From Gammaproteobacteria bacterium (GTDB taxonomy: Bacteria; Pseudomonadota; Gammaproteobacteria; Steroidobacterales; Rariloculaceae), in assembly GCA_036381015.1 (NCBI GenBank), contig DASVDR010000001.1, positions 69,325 through 104,977 on the forward strand: a stretch of DNA of 35,653 nucleotides, read 5' to 3'. Below, in pieces: positions 17,207 through 24,274 of this stretch. The notes beneath the pieces were generated by a model. That model did no database searches. It was given only the letters and a program-made list of their open reading frames with translations, and was not told the DNA's origin. The position numbers and the translations under genes are program-made. How positions within the stretch are numbered: the first letter of the stretch is position 1; the number at the start of each line of letters is the position of its first letter.

Positions 17207-17545
17207 CTATGACTCGAGCGGCGACGATGCGGCGGCCGCATCGGTCGCATCGGCCGCATCGGCCGAATCGCCGCGCGGCGGCAGCTTGAAGCCCTGCCCG
17301 TGATTCAGCCGCTCGCCGATCAGCTCGCGCCATCGAAGCAGAAACGGCATCTCGAGCGCGGGATCGCGGTAGTCGTCCGGCAGCAGAACGGGCACTTTCC
17401 CGATGATCGGGTAGTAGCGCTCGCACGTCGGGCATTCGAGCAGGCCCTGCACGATCTCGTCGCCCGCGATGCGAAACACCGAAAGCGTGAGCGGCGCGGC
17501 CTTGTCGTAAGGGCATGCGAGCTTGCGATACAGATTCTTCGTCAT
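17207..17545 (-). CDS. Trm112-like zinc-ribbon protein
   Basis: A 112-residue protein. Residues 1-60 match the Trm112/UPF0434 fold, opening KLACPYDK, then LLECPTCERYYPIIGKVPVLLP. C11, C38 and C41 are present, but the usual fourth zinc ligand is D14, as in some bacterial members. Trm112 proteins in eukaryotes and archaea activate partner methyltransferases; the bacterial relatives are mostly uncharacterised. The stop/start overlap with the ThiE-like gene (17542-17545) shows tight coupling. The tail is a low-complexity Asp-Ala repeat encoded by a 9-bp DNA tandem repeat. It is a plausible partner for the methyltransferase at the head of the operon, which is inference. Confidence 0.8.
   Translation of the reverse strand: MTKNLYRKLACPYDKAAPLTLSVFRIAGDEIVQGLLECPTCERYYPIIGKVPVLLPDDYRDPALEMPFLLRWRELIGERLNHGQGFKLPPRGDSADAADATDAAAASSPLES
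17234..17269. repeat. Four 9-bp tandem repeats in the Trm112-like gene
   Basis: GGCCGCATC, GGTCGCATC, GGCCGCATC and GGCCGAATC follow one another. In the coding strand they add Asp-(Ser/Ala)-(Ala/Thr) triplets to the protein tail. A microsatellite of this kind can change tail length in frame by 9 bases. Confidence 0.6.
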
Positions 17546-18207
17546 GGCGCGATTCGCCTCCCTGCACGGTGGTGCGCCCGTAGGGCTGCCGCGTAACGGC
17601 GCGCGGCCGACTCCGGATCCTCGGCGCCGAGGATTCCGCTGATCACGGCGACGCCGTCGGCACCGGCTTCGAGCACGCGGGACGCGTTCTCGGGCGTGAC
17701 GCCGCCCGACGCGAAGATCGTGATGTCGCCGAGCGCGCGCGCCGCGGCCACGGTTTCGAGGCTCACGATCTCGCACTCGCCGGCCGACGGCGACGGAAAC
17801 ATCGCGCAGAAGGAGACGTAATCCGCGCCTTCGTTCGCGGCCCAGCGGACGCGCTCGAGGTCGTTGCCGCAAGTGACGCCGTAAAGCACCGCGCGCCCGG
17901 CCGCGCGTCGCACTTCCTCGGGCCCGAGCGCGGGAGCGTCGTAGTGAATGCCGTCCGCGCCGGCCGCATCGAGCAGATCGGGCCGCTCGTGCACGAGCAC
18001 CGGAACGCCGTGCGCCCGGCCGAGCGCGAGCGTGCGCGCGACGAAGTCCACGGGATCCTGCCCTTCACCCCAATGGTTCCACACCTGCAACAGCCCGACG
18101 CCGCCGCGAAGCGCGGCGGCGACCTTCGGCAGCACGATGTCGGCGCCCGGCTTCGGATCGACGACGAGGTAGAGCCCGCCTTGAAGCGCGCGCCCGGTGC
18201 CCGTCAT
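17542..18207 (-). CDS. ThiE/TenI-like protein with altered active-site residues
   Basis: A 221-residue TIM-barrel protein of the thiamine phosphate synthase/TenI superfamily. The N-terminus has LYLVVDP and GGVGLLQVWNHWG, and the C-terminus has ASGGVTPENASRVLEAGADGVAVISGI followed by AARRY, closest to the TenI style. The ThiE residues that bind the pyrimidine pyrophosphate are altered: QxRxK is QVWNH, GQxD is HYDAP, and the TPTK loop is SPSAG. Canonical ThiE activity is therefore doubtful. A TenI-like tautomerase or a new reaction on a related substrate is more likely, which is inference. It overlaps both neighbouring genes by 4 bases and is under the TPP riboswitch. GTG and ATG alternatives do not improve on this start. 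Confidence 0.8.
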   Translation of the reverse strand: MTGTGRALQGGLYLVVDPKPGADIVLPKVAAALRGGVGLLQVWNHWGEGQDPVDFVARTLALGRAHGVPVLVHERPDLLDAAGADGIHYDAPALGPEEVRRAAGRAVLYGVTCGNDLERVRWAANEGADYVSFCAMFPSPSAGECEIVSLETVAAARALGDITIFASGGVTPENASRVLEAGADGVAVISGILGAEDPESAARRYAAALRAHHRAGRRIAP

Positions 18208-19268
18208 CGCCGACCCTCCGCGATCGCGCGGTAGAACGCGCGCCAGTATGGGTCGCTGCCGGGATGCGTCAGGGGCTCTGCCCGGCCGTCCTCGATCAGG
18301 CGCAGGCCTCGAGCCGCTTCGGTCAGCGTGCCGACCGCAGCCGCCGGAACGCCGGCGTCCGCGAGCGCGCTCACGACGTCGTCCGCCCGATCAGGCGCGG
18401 CCGCGATGACCAGCGCGCCGGAGCTCACGATCTCGAACGGATCGAGACCGAACACACCGGCGATGGACCGCGCGGCCTCCGTCGTCGGTATCCGCTCCTT
18501 GTGGACGTCGATGCCGCAGCCGGACGCGGCGGCGAGCTCGACCAGCGCCGCGCGCACGCCGCCTTCGGTCGCGTCGTGCAGGGCCGTGACGCCCGCGGGG
18601 CCGCGGCCGACGCGCACGGCGGCGAGCGCGGCGGCCGCGGTGCTGCTCTGGTAGAAGAGCGAGCGGCCGTAGGCCAGCGCCTCGTCGCCGCAGCGTTCCG
18701 CGACGGTCTCCGGGAACGCGCGCGCGAGGATCGCGACGGCCGAGATGCCGCACTCGCGCGTGACGAGGACGGTGTCGCCCGGGCGTCCGCCCCGGCTCGT
18801 CAGGATGTCCCCGCTCGGCGCTACCGTCGCCATCACGCCGCCGCCGGCGACCGTCGAGTGCTGCCCTTCGAAGCGGCCCGTGTGGCCGCCGACGATCGCG
18901 CAGCCGAGCTCGGCGCAGAACTCGTGCACGTGCGACCAGTACTCCTCGAACGCGGCCTCGGACAGATCAGGCGGGAGGTTCAGATCGAACAGCGCGTACA
19001 TCGGCGGGCAGCCGGTCGTCGTGATGTCCGACGCGAGAAGATGCACCGTGAGCCACGCCGACTCCTTCGCGCCGAGCGACGGGACGAGCGAGACCGGATC
19101 GGCGGTGAAAGCGATCGAGTAGCCGTTCGGCAAGTCCACGACCGCCGTGTCGACGCCGGCGGCCGGTCCCACGCGCACCTCGGGACGGCGCGCGCCGCAG
19201 CGCGGGTAGACGAAGGCCTCGAGGAATTCCGCCGGGACCTTTCCCGCGTCCGGGAACGAAGGTTTCAT
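18204..19268 (-). CDS. AIR synthase-superfamily protein (ThiL/HypE fold)
   Basis: A 354-residue protein of the PurM/HypE/SelD/ThiL superfamily. The N-domain shows GPAAGVDTAVVD, FTADPVSLVP, ASDITTTGCPP and GGHTGRF. The C-domain has LHDATEGGVRAAL, SGCGIDVHKERIPT and SSGALV. These enzymes bind ATP and phosphorylate or activate a substrate. The ThiL acidic GDDxAV signature is not present as such, so it is not a standard thiamine monophosphate kinase, and HypE's C-terminal Cys tail is absent. The start ATG at 19266-19268 overlaps the methyltransferase stop, and the stop overlaps the ThiE-like start, so translation is coupled on both sides. The combination with ThiE-like and riboswitch suggests a kinase-like step, by inference. 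Confidence 0.78.
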   Translation of the reverse strand: MKPSFPDAGKVPAEFLEAFVYPRCGARRPEVRVGPAAGVDTAVVDLPNGYSIAFTADPVSLVPSLGAKESAWLTVHLLASDITTTGCPPMYALFDLNLPPDLSEAAFEEYWSHVHEFCAELGCAIVGGHTGRFEGQHSTVAGGGVMATVAPSGDILTSRGGRPGDTVLVTRECGISAVAILARAFPETVAERCGDEALAYGRSLFYQSSTAAAALAAVRVGRGPAGVTALHDATEGGVRAALVELAAASGCGIDVHKERIPTTEAARSIAGVFGLDPFEIVSSGALVIAAAPDRADDVVSALADAGVPAAAVGTLTEAARGLRLIEDGRAEPLTHPGSDPYWRAFYRAIAEGRR

Positions 19269-19963
19269 GTCACCCCGCGCCGGACGTAGAGCCCGAGGAA
19301 GTCGCCGACCGGCACGTGCCATTCCTGCACGGGCCACCACTTCGGCAGCCCCGTGCACGACCACGTGATCGTGTAAGGCTCGTCTCGCAGCGCTTCCGCA
19401 ATGATCCGCTTCAACGACCACAGCGAGTAGAACCTCGCGGTCTCGTAGAACGGGTTCTTGCCGAAGGCCTGCTGAACGCGCCTGCGTATCGTCTTCGGCG
19501 TGATCTTGTGGATCATGCCGAACAGAATGCCGTATCGCCCGACACGTGCCGCCTCGCGCACGACCTCGACCGGATCCACGTAGTACTCGAACGTCGTGAC
19601 GAACGCGACCGCGTCGAAGGTCTTGTCGCGGTACGGCATGAACTGCGAATGGGCGAGCGCGAGATCGCCGTCGAAGCGCTCGAGCGCTTCGGCGATCATG
19701 AACGGCGAGATGTCGGCACCCGTGGCCTCGATCCCGATCTCGTGCCACCAGCGCGTGAAGCGGGACGTGCCGCAGCCGTACTCGAGCAGCGACTTCACCC
19801 GCGGATCGGCGGAGATCAGCCGCCCGAGCACGCGTTTCTGCCAAACCTCCGCATGCTTGTACGGGCCTTCGTACCACTGCTCGTAAGTGCTTGCGAGATC
19901 CCGCTGAAAGAACCACTCGCTGCGGTCCTGCCAGCGGTCGGACGTGACCAGATCGAAGCCCAT
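19265..19963 (-). CDS. Class I SAM-dependent methyltransferase, first gene of the TPP-riboswitch operon
   Basis: A 232-residue Rossmann methyltransferase. SAM motif I is LLEYGCGTSRFT (residues 59-70), motif II-like TGADISPFMI, and motif IV-like DAVAFVTTFEYYVDP. The C-terminal part is aromatic-rich (SCTGLPKWWPVQEW) and may form a substrate lid. It is cytoplasmic. A GAGGAG ribosome site lies about 11 bases upstream. It is the first gene after the TPP riboswitch and its stop overlaps the start of the AIR-synthase-like gene by 4 bases. The substrate is unknown; the regulation suggests it acts on a thiamine-related molecule or in a thiamine-dependent pathway. Confidence 0.83.
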   Translation of the reverse strand: MGFDLVTSDRWQDRSEWFFQRDLASTYEQWYEGPYKHAEVWQKRVLGRLISADPRVKSLLEYGCGTSRFTRWWHEIGIEATGADISPFMIAEALERFDGDLALAHSQFMPYRDKTFDAVAFVTTFEYYVDPVEVVREAARVGRYGILFGMIHKITPKTIRRRVQQAFGKNPFYETARFYSLWSLKRIIAEALRDEPYTITWSCTGLPKWWPVQEWHVPVGDFLGLYVRRGVT

Positions 19964-20024
19964 TCGCTCTCGTGCTCCTCGGCGCTCGAAGGGGATCCGG
20001 TCTCGCGGAAGAAGGCGGGAGGGG

Positions 20025-20112
20025 CCCGTTCCTACGCCGGTGCTAACCGGATCAGGTTCAAAGGGTTGGCTGTGCTCAGCCTCTCAGGTCGCTGCCGACC
20101 ACCCCTCGGCTC
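20025..20112 (-). ncRNA. TPP (THI-box) riboswitch
   Basis: The minus strand carries the conserved THI-box order: GAGGGGTGG, then CTGAGA (20082-20087), then ACCCTTTGAACCTGAT and CCGGTTAGCACCGGCGTAGG. These match the aptamer core that binds thiamine pyrophosphate. It sits about 60 bases before the methyltransferase start. A clear terminator is not seen between aptamer and gene, so control by ribosome-site access is likely, for instance through CUCC in the leader pairing with the GGAG near the start. High TPP should switch the operon off. Confidence 0.95.
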
Positions 20113-20117
20113 GCGAG

Positions 20118-20146
20118 ATACTAGACCACGGCGCAGGCGAAGGGAA
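20118..20146 (-). promoter_or_regulatory. Possible promoter of the riboswitch operon
   Basis: On the minus strand TTCCCT and TAGTAT are separated by 17 bases, just upstream of the aptamer. Both are imperfect matches to sigma-70 elements, but the position, a few bases before the aptamer, is right. Confidence 0.3.
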
Positions 20147-20261
20147 CCGCCGGCGACGACATCGCGGATTGCGCCAAACATTGGCGGTTCCGCGCGATCG
20201 AAGGTCGGGCCGCAGCACGTATTCGTCACGCAAGCCGTTGAAAACACGGTAAAACGCGGGC

Positions 20262-20277
20262 TGGCACGCAATTGGCA
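20262..20277 (+). promoter_or_regulatory. Candidate sigma-54 promoter
   Basis: TGGCACGCAATTGGCA has the GG-N10-GC spacing and the TGGCACG -24 box of RpoN promoters; the -12 box reads TGGC rather than TTGC. It lies 42 bases before the start of a small membrane-protein gene. The 355-base gap 19964-20318 thus holds this site, the TPP riboswitch and the divergent operon promoter. Confidence 0.45.
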
Positions 20278-20318
20278 ACAGCCCACCGAAAAGAGCAATC
20301 CAACGCTGCGGAGGCGCC

Positions 20319-20615
20319 ATGAAATTCCTGACCGCACTGCTCGCTCTGGCCGTCTTGGCGCTCGGGGTGATGCTGCTCATTCCGATCGTCGGGTTCGTGC
20401 TGGGTCTCGCCCGCCCGCTCGGCTGGTTCCTGATCTGGGTCCTCCCGATAGTGATCATCGCGTGCTCGGACAGGACGACCGGCGCGGAGAAGATCGCGTG
20501 GATCCTCGCAATCGTGTTCCTCTCGTGGTTCGCATGGATCTTCTATTTCCTCCTGGCGCCCATCAAGCCGCGTTCGGATCGGGCATACGGCCGTTATGGC
20601 TATCGATACTACTGA
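20319..20615 (+). CDS. Small integral membrane protein (PLDc_N-like)
   Basis: A 98-residue protein with about three hydrophobic helices (residues 4-30, 35-49 and 58-80) and a Tyr/Arg-rich tail. The spacing, with a short polar loop CSDRTTGAEKIAW between helices, resembles the PLDc_N family of small membrane proteins. A GGAGG ribosome site 5 bases upstream supports the start. It overlaps the next gene by about 20 bases and is preceded by a candidate sigma-54 promoter. Function is unknown; an envelope-stress role is only a guess. Confidence 0.75.
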   Translation: MKFLTALLALAVLALGVMLLIPIVGFVLGLARPLGWFLIWVLPIVIIACSDRTTGAEKIAWILAIVFLSWFAWIFYFLLAPIKPRSDRAYGRYGYRYY

Positions 20616-21033
20616 GCCGCGCCGAGGCATGAGCAAGGGCGACACGACCGGCGGCCTGTTGACCAACGCGCTCGCGCTCGTGCTCGTGGCCGCGTGCGTG
20701 GTGATCGGCCTCGCCGGGCTCGTCCTTCCGGTGATTCCGGGCTTGCTGTTTCTCGCGGTCGCGGCGCTGCTCGCGGCGGGACGGTTTCCGCGGATCGCGG
20801 CGCGCTTGCGCAGCCACCGCTCGATCGGCCGGCATCTCGGCCGGCACGAGGCGTTCGCTCGGCTGGGCGCGCTCGGAAAGCTCGAGGTCGTGGCGCTGAT
20901 GGCCGTGAAGATCGTGCTCGACGGCCTCGCTTCGATCGCTTCCTATCTCGGCAGGTCGCGCCAGCGCCGAAATCCTCGCCGGTCGGGCCGGCGCTCCGGC
21001 GCCTACGGCTCGTCCGGCAGCGCGAACACGTAG
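20596..21033 (+). CDS. DUF454 (YbaN)-like inner membrane protein
   Basis: A 145-residue protein with two or three membrane helices. The stretch [18 protein letters not shown] followed by [13 protein letters not shown] matches the DUF454/YbaN pattern, in which GxxGxxLPxxP precedes a basic segment. The basic C-terminal tail ([14 protein letters not shown]) would lie in the cytoplasm. Two starts are possible, 20596 overlapping the upstream gene or 20629; neither has a well-spaced ribosome site, and coupling to the preceding gene favours the first. The 3' end overlaps the convergent PQQ dehydrogenase gene by 31 bases. The molecular role of the family is unknown. Confidence 0.7.
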   Translation: MAIDTTEPRRGMSKGDTTGGLLTNALALVLVAACVVIGLAGLVLPVIPGLLFLAVAALLAAGRFPRIAARLRSHRSIGRHLGRHEAFARLGALGKLEVVALMAVKIVLDGLASIASYLGRSRQRRNPRRSGRRSGAYGSSGSANT

Positions 21034-23060
21034 AGCGCGTGGCCGCGGTTCGGCGGCTGAATCTCCGGCGCGAGCAGCGCCGGGACGAGCCGCGGGCTGC
21101 CGCCGCCGAGCCCGGTCGTCACCGCGACGTATTGCTTGCCGTCGACCTCGAAGCTGATCGGGAAGCCTTGCACCGATGTCGCGAGCCGCGTTTGCCACAG
21201 AACCCGGCCGTCGCGAACGTCGACGGCCTTGAAGACGCGGTCGAGATCGCCGACGAACGCGACGCCTCCGGCGGTGGACAGCACGCCGGTCAGGAACGGC
21301 GCGCGCTGCTCGATCGCCCAGCTTTCCTCGAGCGTATCCACGTCGAACGCCGCGAGGCGGCCGATCTTGCCGTCCGTGCCCGGCATCTCGTAGAAGCGCC
21401 GGTCCGCTCCGCCCGCGCTGCCGCCTCCGGGGCGCTGCTCGATCGCTTGCGCTCTGATCGAGATGCAGCTCTGCGAGAGCGGGATGATCAGCTGTCGCGA
21501 CGGGCGATGAAAGCTCATCGCCGGCCAGTTCTTGCCGCCTTCCGTGCTCGGGCAGCCGTCGATCCATTCGCCGATCTTGTGGTCGATGATGTCTTGCCGG
21601 TAGCGCGGACGGCCGGTTTCACGATCGAAGCTCGCCCACACGTTCTGAAAGATCGTCTCGACGTGGTCGATGTACGCGCCGTTGCGGCGGTCGAGCTTCC
21701 AAAGGACGCCGTCCTTGCCGATCGTGAAGACCCACTTGTCGTCGCCGGCATCGACGAGCACACGCTCGAAGACGACGTCGAGATCGAGCGCTTCGCCGGG
21801 CGCGTGCGTGTAGTACCACGCGAGCTTTCCGGTGGACGCATCGAGCGCCACCGTCGAGCTCGTGTAGAGCGCGACATCGAGCGTCTCCATGCCGCGGCTC
21901 GCCGGCATCCACGGCTTCGCTTGCGCCGTGCCCCAGTACGTGAGATTGAGCTCGGGATCGTAGCTGCCGGTGATCCAGGTCTCGCCGCCGGCACGGTAGA
22001 GGTCGGGCAGGTCGCCCCAGCTGTCGCCGCCCGGCGTGCCGCTCAGCGCGACCGTCAGGAAGCGCCACACCTGCTCGCCCGTGTCCGCGTCGTACGCGCT
22101 GATGAAGCACTTCTGCTCCTCGTACCTCGAGCAGCCGCCCATGCCCTCGATGACGAGACCGTTCGCGACGAGCGGGCCGCTGCTGCTGCTTCGGCCGTCG
22201 GGCATCTGCACGTTCCACTCGGTCTCGCCCGTGCGCGCATTGAGCGCGACGATGCGGCCGGCACTCTGCAGGAACAGCTTGTCGTCGTAGAGGGCCATGC
22301 CGCGCATCGCGACGTTGTCTTCGAGGCGATGCTCCCAGATCAGGCTGCCGTCGCGGCCGTCGAGCGCCTGCACGACGCCGCCGGTGTTGTTGAGGTAGAT
22401 CGTGCCGTCATGAGCGAGCGGTGAAGGCTGATTCGTGCCGCCGTCCCGCATCGGCCAGATCCACGCGAGCTGGAGCCGATGCACGTTCTCCGGCGTGATC
22501 TCGTCGAGCGGGCTGAAGCTCGACGCGTCGTAGTCGTGCCGGAGCATCAGCCAGTCTCCGGGCGGCGGCTCGCGGAGCATCTCGTCGGTGATCGGCTCGA
22601 AGCCTTCGACGGCTCCGGCGACGGTCACGCCGATCGGCTCGGCCTCCGGCTCCCCGGGGCCGGAGGGCCCCGCCGCCGGCAGGAGCGTGCCGATCACGGC
22701 GGTCGCCGTCGTCAGCGGCGCGTTGCCGGCCGTGGCGCCGTTGCGCTCGAGGAGGTACGCGACCACGTTCACGTAGGTCTCTTCCGGCAACGCGCCCGGT
22801 CCCTCCGGCGGCATCGTCGAGCGCAGCTGCGCGAGCAGCTCGTTCGTGCTGCGGTTCCGCCATCGGCTCACGAATTCGGGCCCTGCGAGCCGCGCGTTCG
22901 GCAGCGTGCGCAGATCCTCTCCGTGGCACATCGCGCAGTGCTCCGCGAAGGCGGTGCGCCCGGCCGCCGCCTCCTCGGCGGTGAACGACAGGGCGGGGGT
23001 GAGATGAGCGGACAGCAGGCCCGCCGCGGCGAGCCGGAGATAGCGCGTGGAGCGTCTCAT
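21003..23060 (-). CDS. Cytochrome c-PQQ fusion dehydrogenase (N-terminal heme)
   Basis: A 685-residue exported quinoprotein. A signal peptide (about residues 1-25) is followed by a cytochrome c domain with C42-A-M-C45-H46 and then a linker. A PQQ propeller from about residue 165 carries the W-motif-like [14 protein letters not shown] and a D426-L-D428 pair where alcohol dehydrogenases have their catalytic Asp. N-terminal heme before the propeller recalls polyvinyl-alcohol dehydrogenase rather than the C-terminal heme type found earlier in this window. The vicinal Cys pair is absent. Asp at the +2 position is a mark of lanthanide-dependent enzymes in the methanol dehydrogenase clade, but this protein is divergent and also loses the usual Trp. 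The substrate is unknown. The ribosome site is weak (GAAG). Confidence 0.88.
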   Translation of the reverse strand: MRRSTRYLRLAAAGLLSAHLTPALSFTAEEAAAGRTAFAEHCAMCHGEDLRTLPNARLAGPEFVSRWRNRSTNELLAQLRSTMPPEGPGALPEETYVNVVAYLLERNGATAGNAPLTTATAVIGTLLPAAGPSGPGEPEAEPIGVTVAGAVEGFEPITDEMLREPPPGDWLMLRHDYDASSFSPLDEITPENVHRLQLAWIWPMRDGGTNQPSPLAHDGTIYLNNTGGVVQALDGRDGSLIWEHRLEDNVAMRGMALYDDKLFLQSAGRIVALNARTGETEWNVQMPDGRSSSSGPLVANGLVIEGMGGCSRYEEQKCFISAYDADTGEQVWRFLTVALSGTPGGDSWGDLPDLYRAGGETWITGSYDPELNLTYWGTAQAKPWMPASRGMETLDVALYTSSTVALDASTGKLAWYYTHAPGEALDLDVVFERVLVDAGDDKWVFTIGKDGVLWKLDRRNGAYIDHVETIFQNVWASFDRETGRPRYRQDIIDHKIGEWIDGCPSTEGGKNWPAMSFHRPSRQLIIPLSQSCISIRAQAIEQRPGGGSAGGADRRFYEMPGTDGKIGRLAAFDVDTLEESWAIEQRAPFLTGVLSTAGGVAFVGDLDRVFKAVDVRDGRVLWQTRLATSVQGFPISFEVDGKQYVAVTTGLGGGSPRLVPALLAPEIQPPNRGHALYVFALPDEP

Positions 23061-23208
23061 TGTTCTTCGCAGTTCCGAATCCCCCGAACGAGAGCCAGTA
23101 TCGCCGCCGAGCAGGCGGTGTCAAATCGACCGCCGCGCCGCCTCGGGCGACACGACTCTCGCGCGGGGGATCAGGAAGTCTGCGGCTTCGAGTAACGCTC
23201 CCCGGCCG

Positions 23209-24126
23209 TCAGAAATCGACGTCCTCGACCGGCGTGTCCGCGGTGACCGTGACGACGCCTCCGGCCGTGGGTGCGAGGAACACGAGATCCTCGCTCGCAT
23301 CGTCGGTGTCGTCGGCTCCCTGGCACGTGAAAGCCACGGTGTAGTCACCGGGCATCACGACGGCGCGGTAGTCGTAATCGCCCGTGCCGGGGTTGAAGAC
23401 CGCATCGGCGGTCGTGACGGGCTCCGGATCGGCGCCGTCGATATCGTCGGGCGTCACGTCGCCCGCGAAAACGTAGACCACCTTGCCGCCGGCGTTCGGA
23501 TCGACGACGTCCTGGCAGCTCGTCTCTCCGCTGATCGTGGACGCAGCGACGGTGCCGTTGATCGATCCGAGCTCCTCGGCATCGAGGATTCGGAACGCGG
23601 GCCGCAGCAAGAGCCCTTCGCGGCCGACCGCCTCCGTCAAACCTTTGCGCACGTCCCAGTCGAACAGGAACCGCACGGCCTGGTTGGCGCCGACGTCGAA
23701 GCCGCTGACGAGCCGAATCTTGCCGCTCGGCACGTCGACGTCGACCGGCACCATTCCGCCGGCGGTCGTCATCGCGTAGGAGTCCGCGATCTCCGCATCC
23801 TCGATCTTCAATTCCACCCAGTTGTAGGCGCCCGCGGGCACCACGGCCTCGTCGACGAGCACCGAGGCATTCTCGTCGTCGAGCGCGAGCAGATTCACCT
23901 TGAGCGGCGTCGACGTCATCTCGAGCTCGAATGCGGGCCCCTCGCCTTTCGGCTTGAGCCAGACCTCGCTGATCGTGACGTTGAGCTCCGTGACGCCGTC
24001 GACCGGCCTGTCCATCAGCGACAACGTCAGCGTGCCGGTCGCATCGTCGCTGCCGCTCGAGCAGGCGGCGACGGCGCCGGCGCACAACAAAACGGTTCCT
24101 GTTTTGACGATTCGTGCAGACAACAT
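23209..24126 (-). CDS. DUF4382 lipoprotein
   Basis: A 305-residue lipoprotein with a signal ending AVAAC (acylated Cys at residue 22). The mature part opens GTLTLSLMDRPVDGVTELNVTISEVWL, the DUF4382 signature of a beta-rich domain, and continues with a second carboxypeptidase-regulatory-like or Ig-like beta domain containing two cysteines and many aspartates (DIDGADPEPV), perhaps calcium-binding. GGAGG lies 8 bases before the ATG at 24126, which decides the start over the longer frame to 24201. It lies between a PQQ dehydrogenase and an S9 peptidase on the same strand with gaps near 148 bases, so each may have its own promoter. Function is unknown. Confidence 0.85.
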   Translation of the reverse strand: MLSARIVKTGTVLLCAGAVAACSSGSDDATGTLTLSLMDRPVDGVTELNVTISEVWLKPKGEGPAFELEMTSTPLKVNLLALDDENASVLVDEAVVPAGAYNWVELKIEDAEIADSYAMTTAGGMVPVDVDVPSGKIRLVSGFDVGANQAVRFLFDWDVRKGLTEAVGREGLLLRPAFRILDAEELGSINGTVAASTISGETSCQDVVDPNAGGKVVYVFAGDVTPDDIDGADPEPVTTADAVFNPGTGDYDYRAVVMPGDYTVAFTCQGADDTDDASEDLVFLAPTAGGVVTVTADTPVEDVDF

Positions 24127-24274
24127 ATCGAGCACCTCCGCACGTGTCTCACGGTTGGGGCGGCGTTCGGTTCCCTCCGGCGCCGGCGCGATGTGACGCA
24201 CGTCACGTTCGAAGGGGCGCCCCGGCGCGCCGCGCCGCGAGCGCTTTCGGTGTCTGCAACGGGGAAGGGGCGGG

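Noticed and set aside
17542..18207. Straight thiE annotation
   Set aside because: The residues that bind the pyrimidine pyrophosphate are replaced, so the symbol would overstate the evidence.
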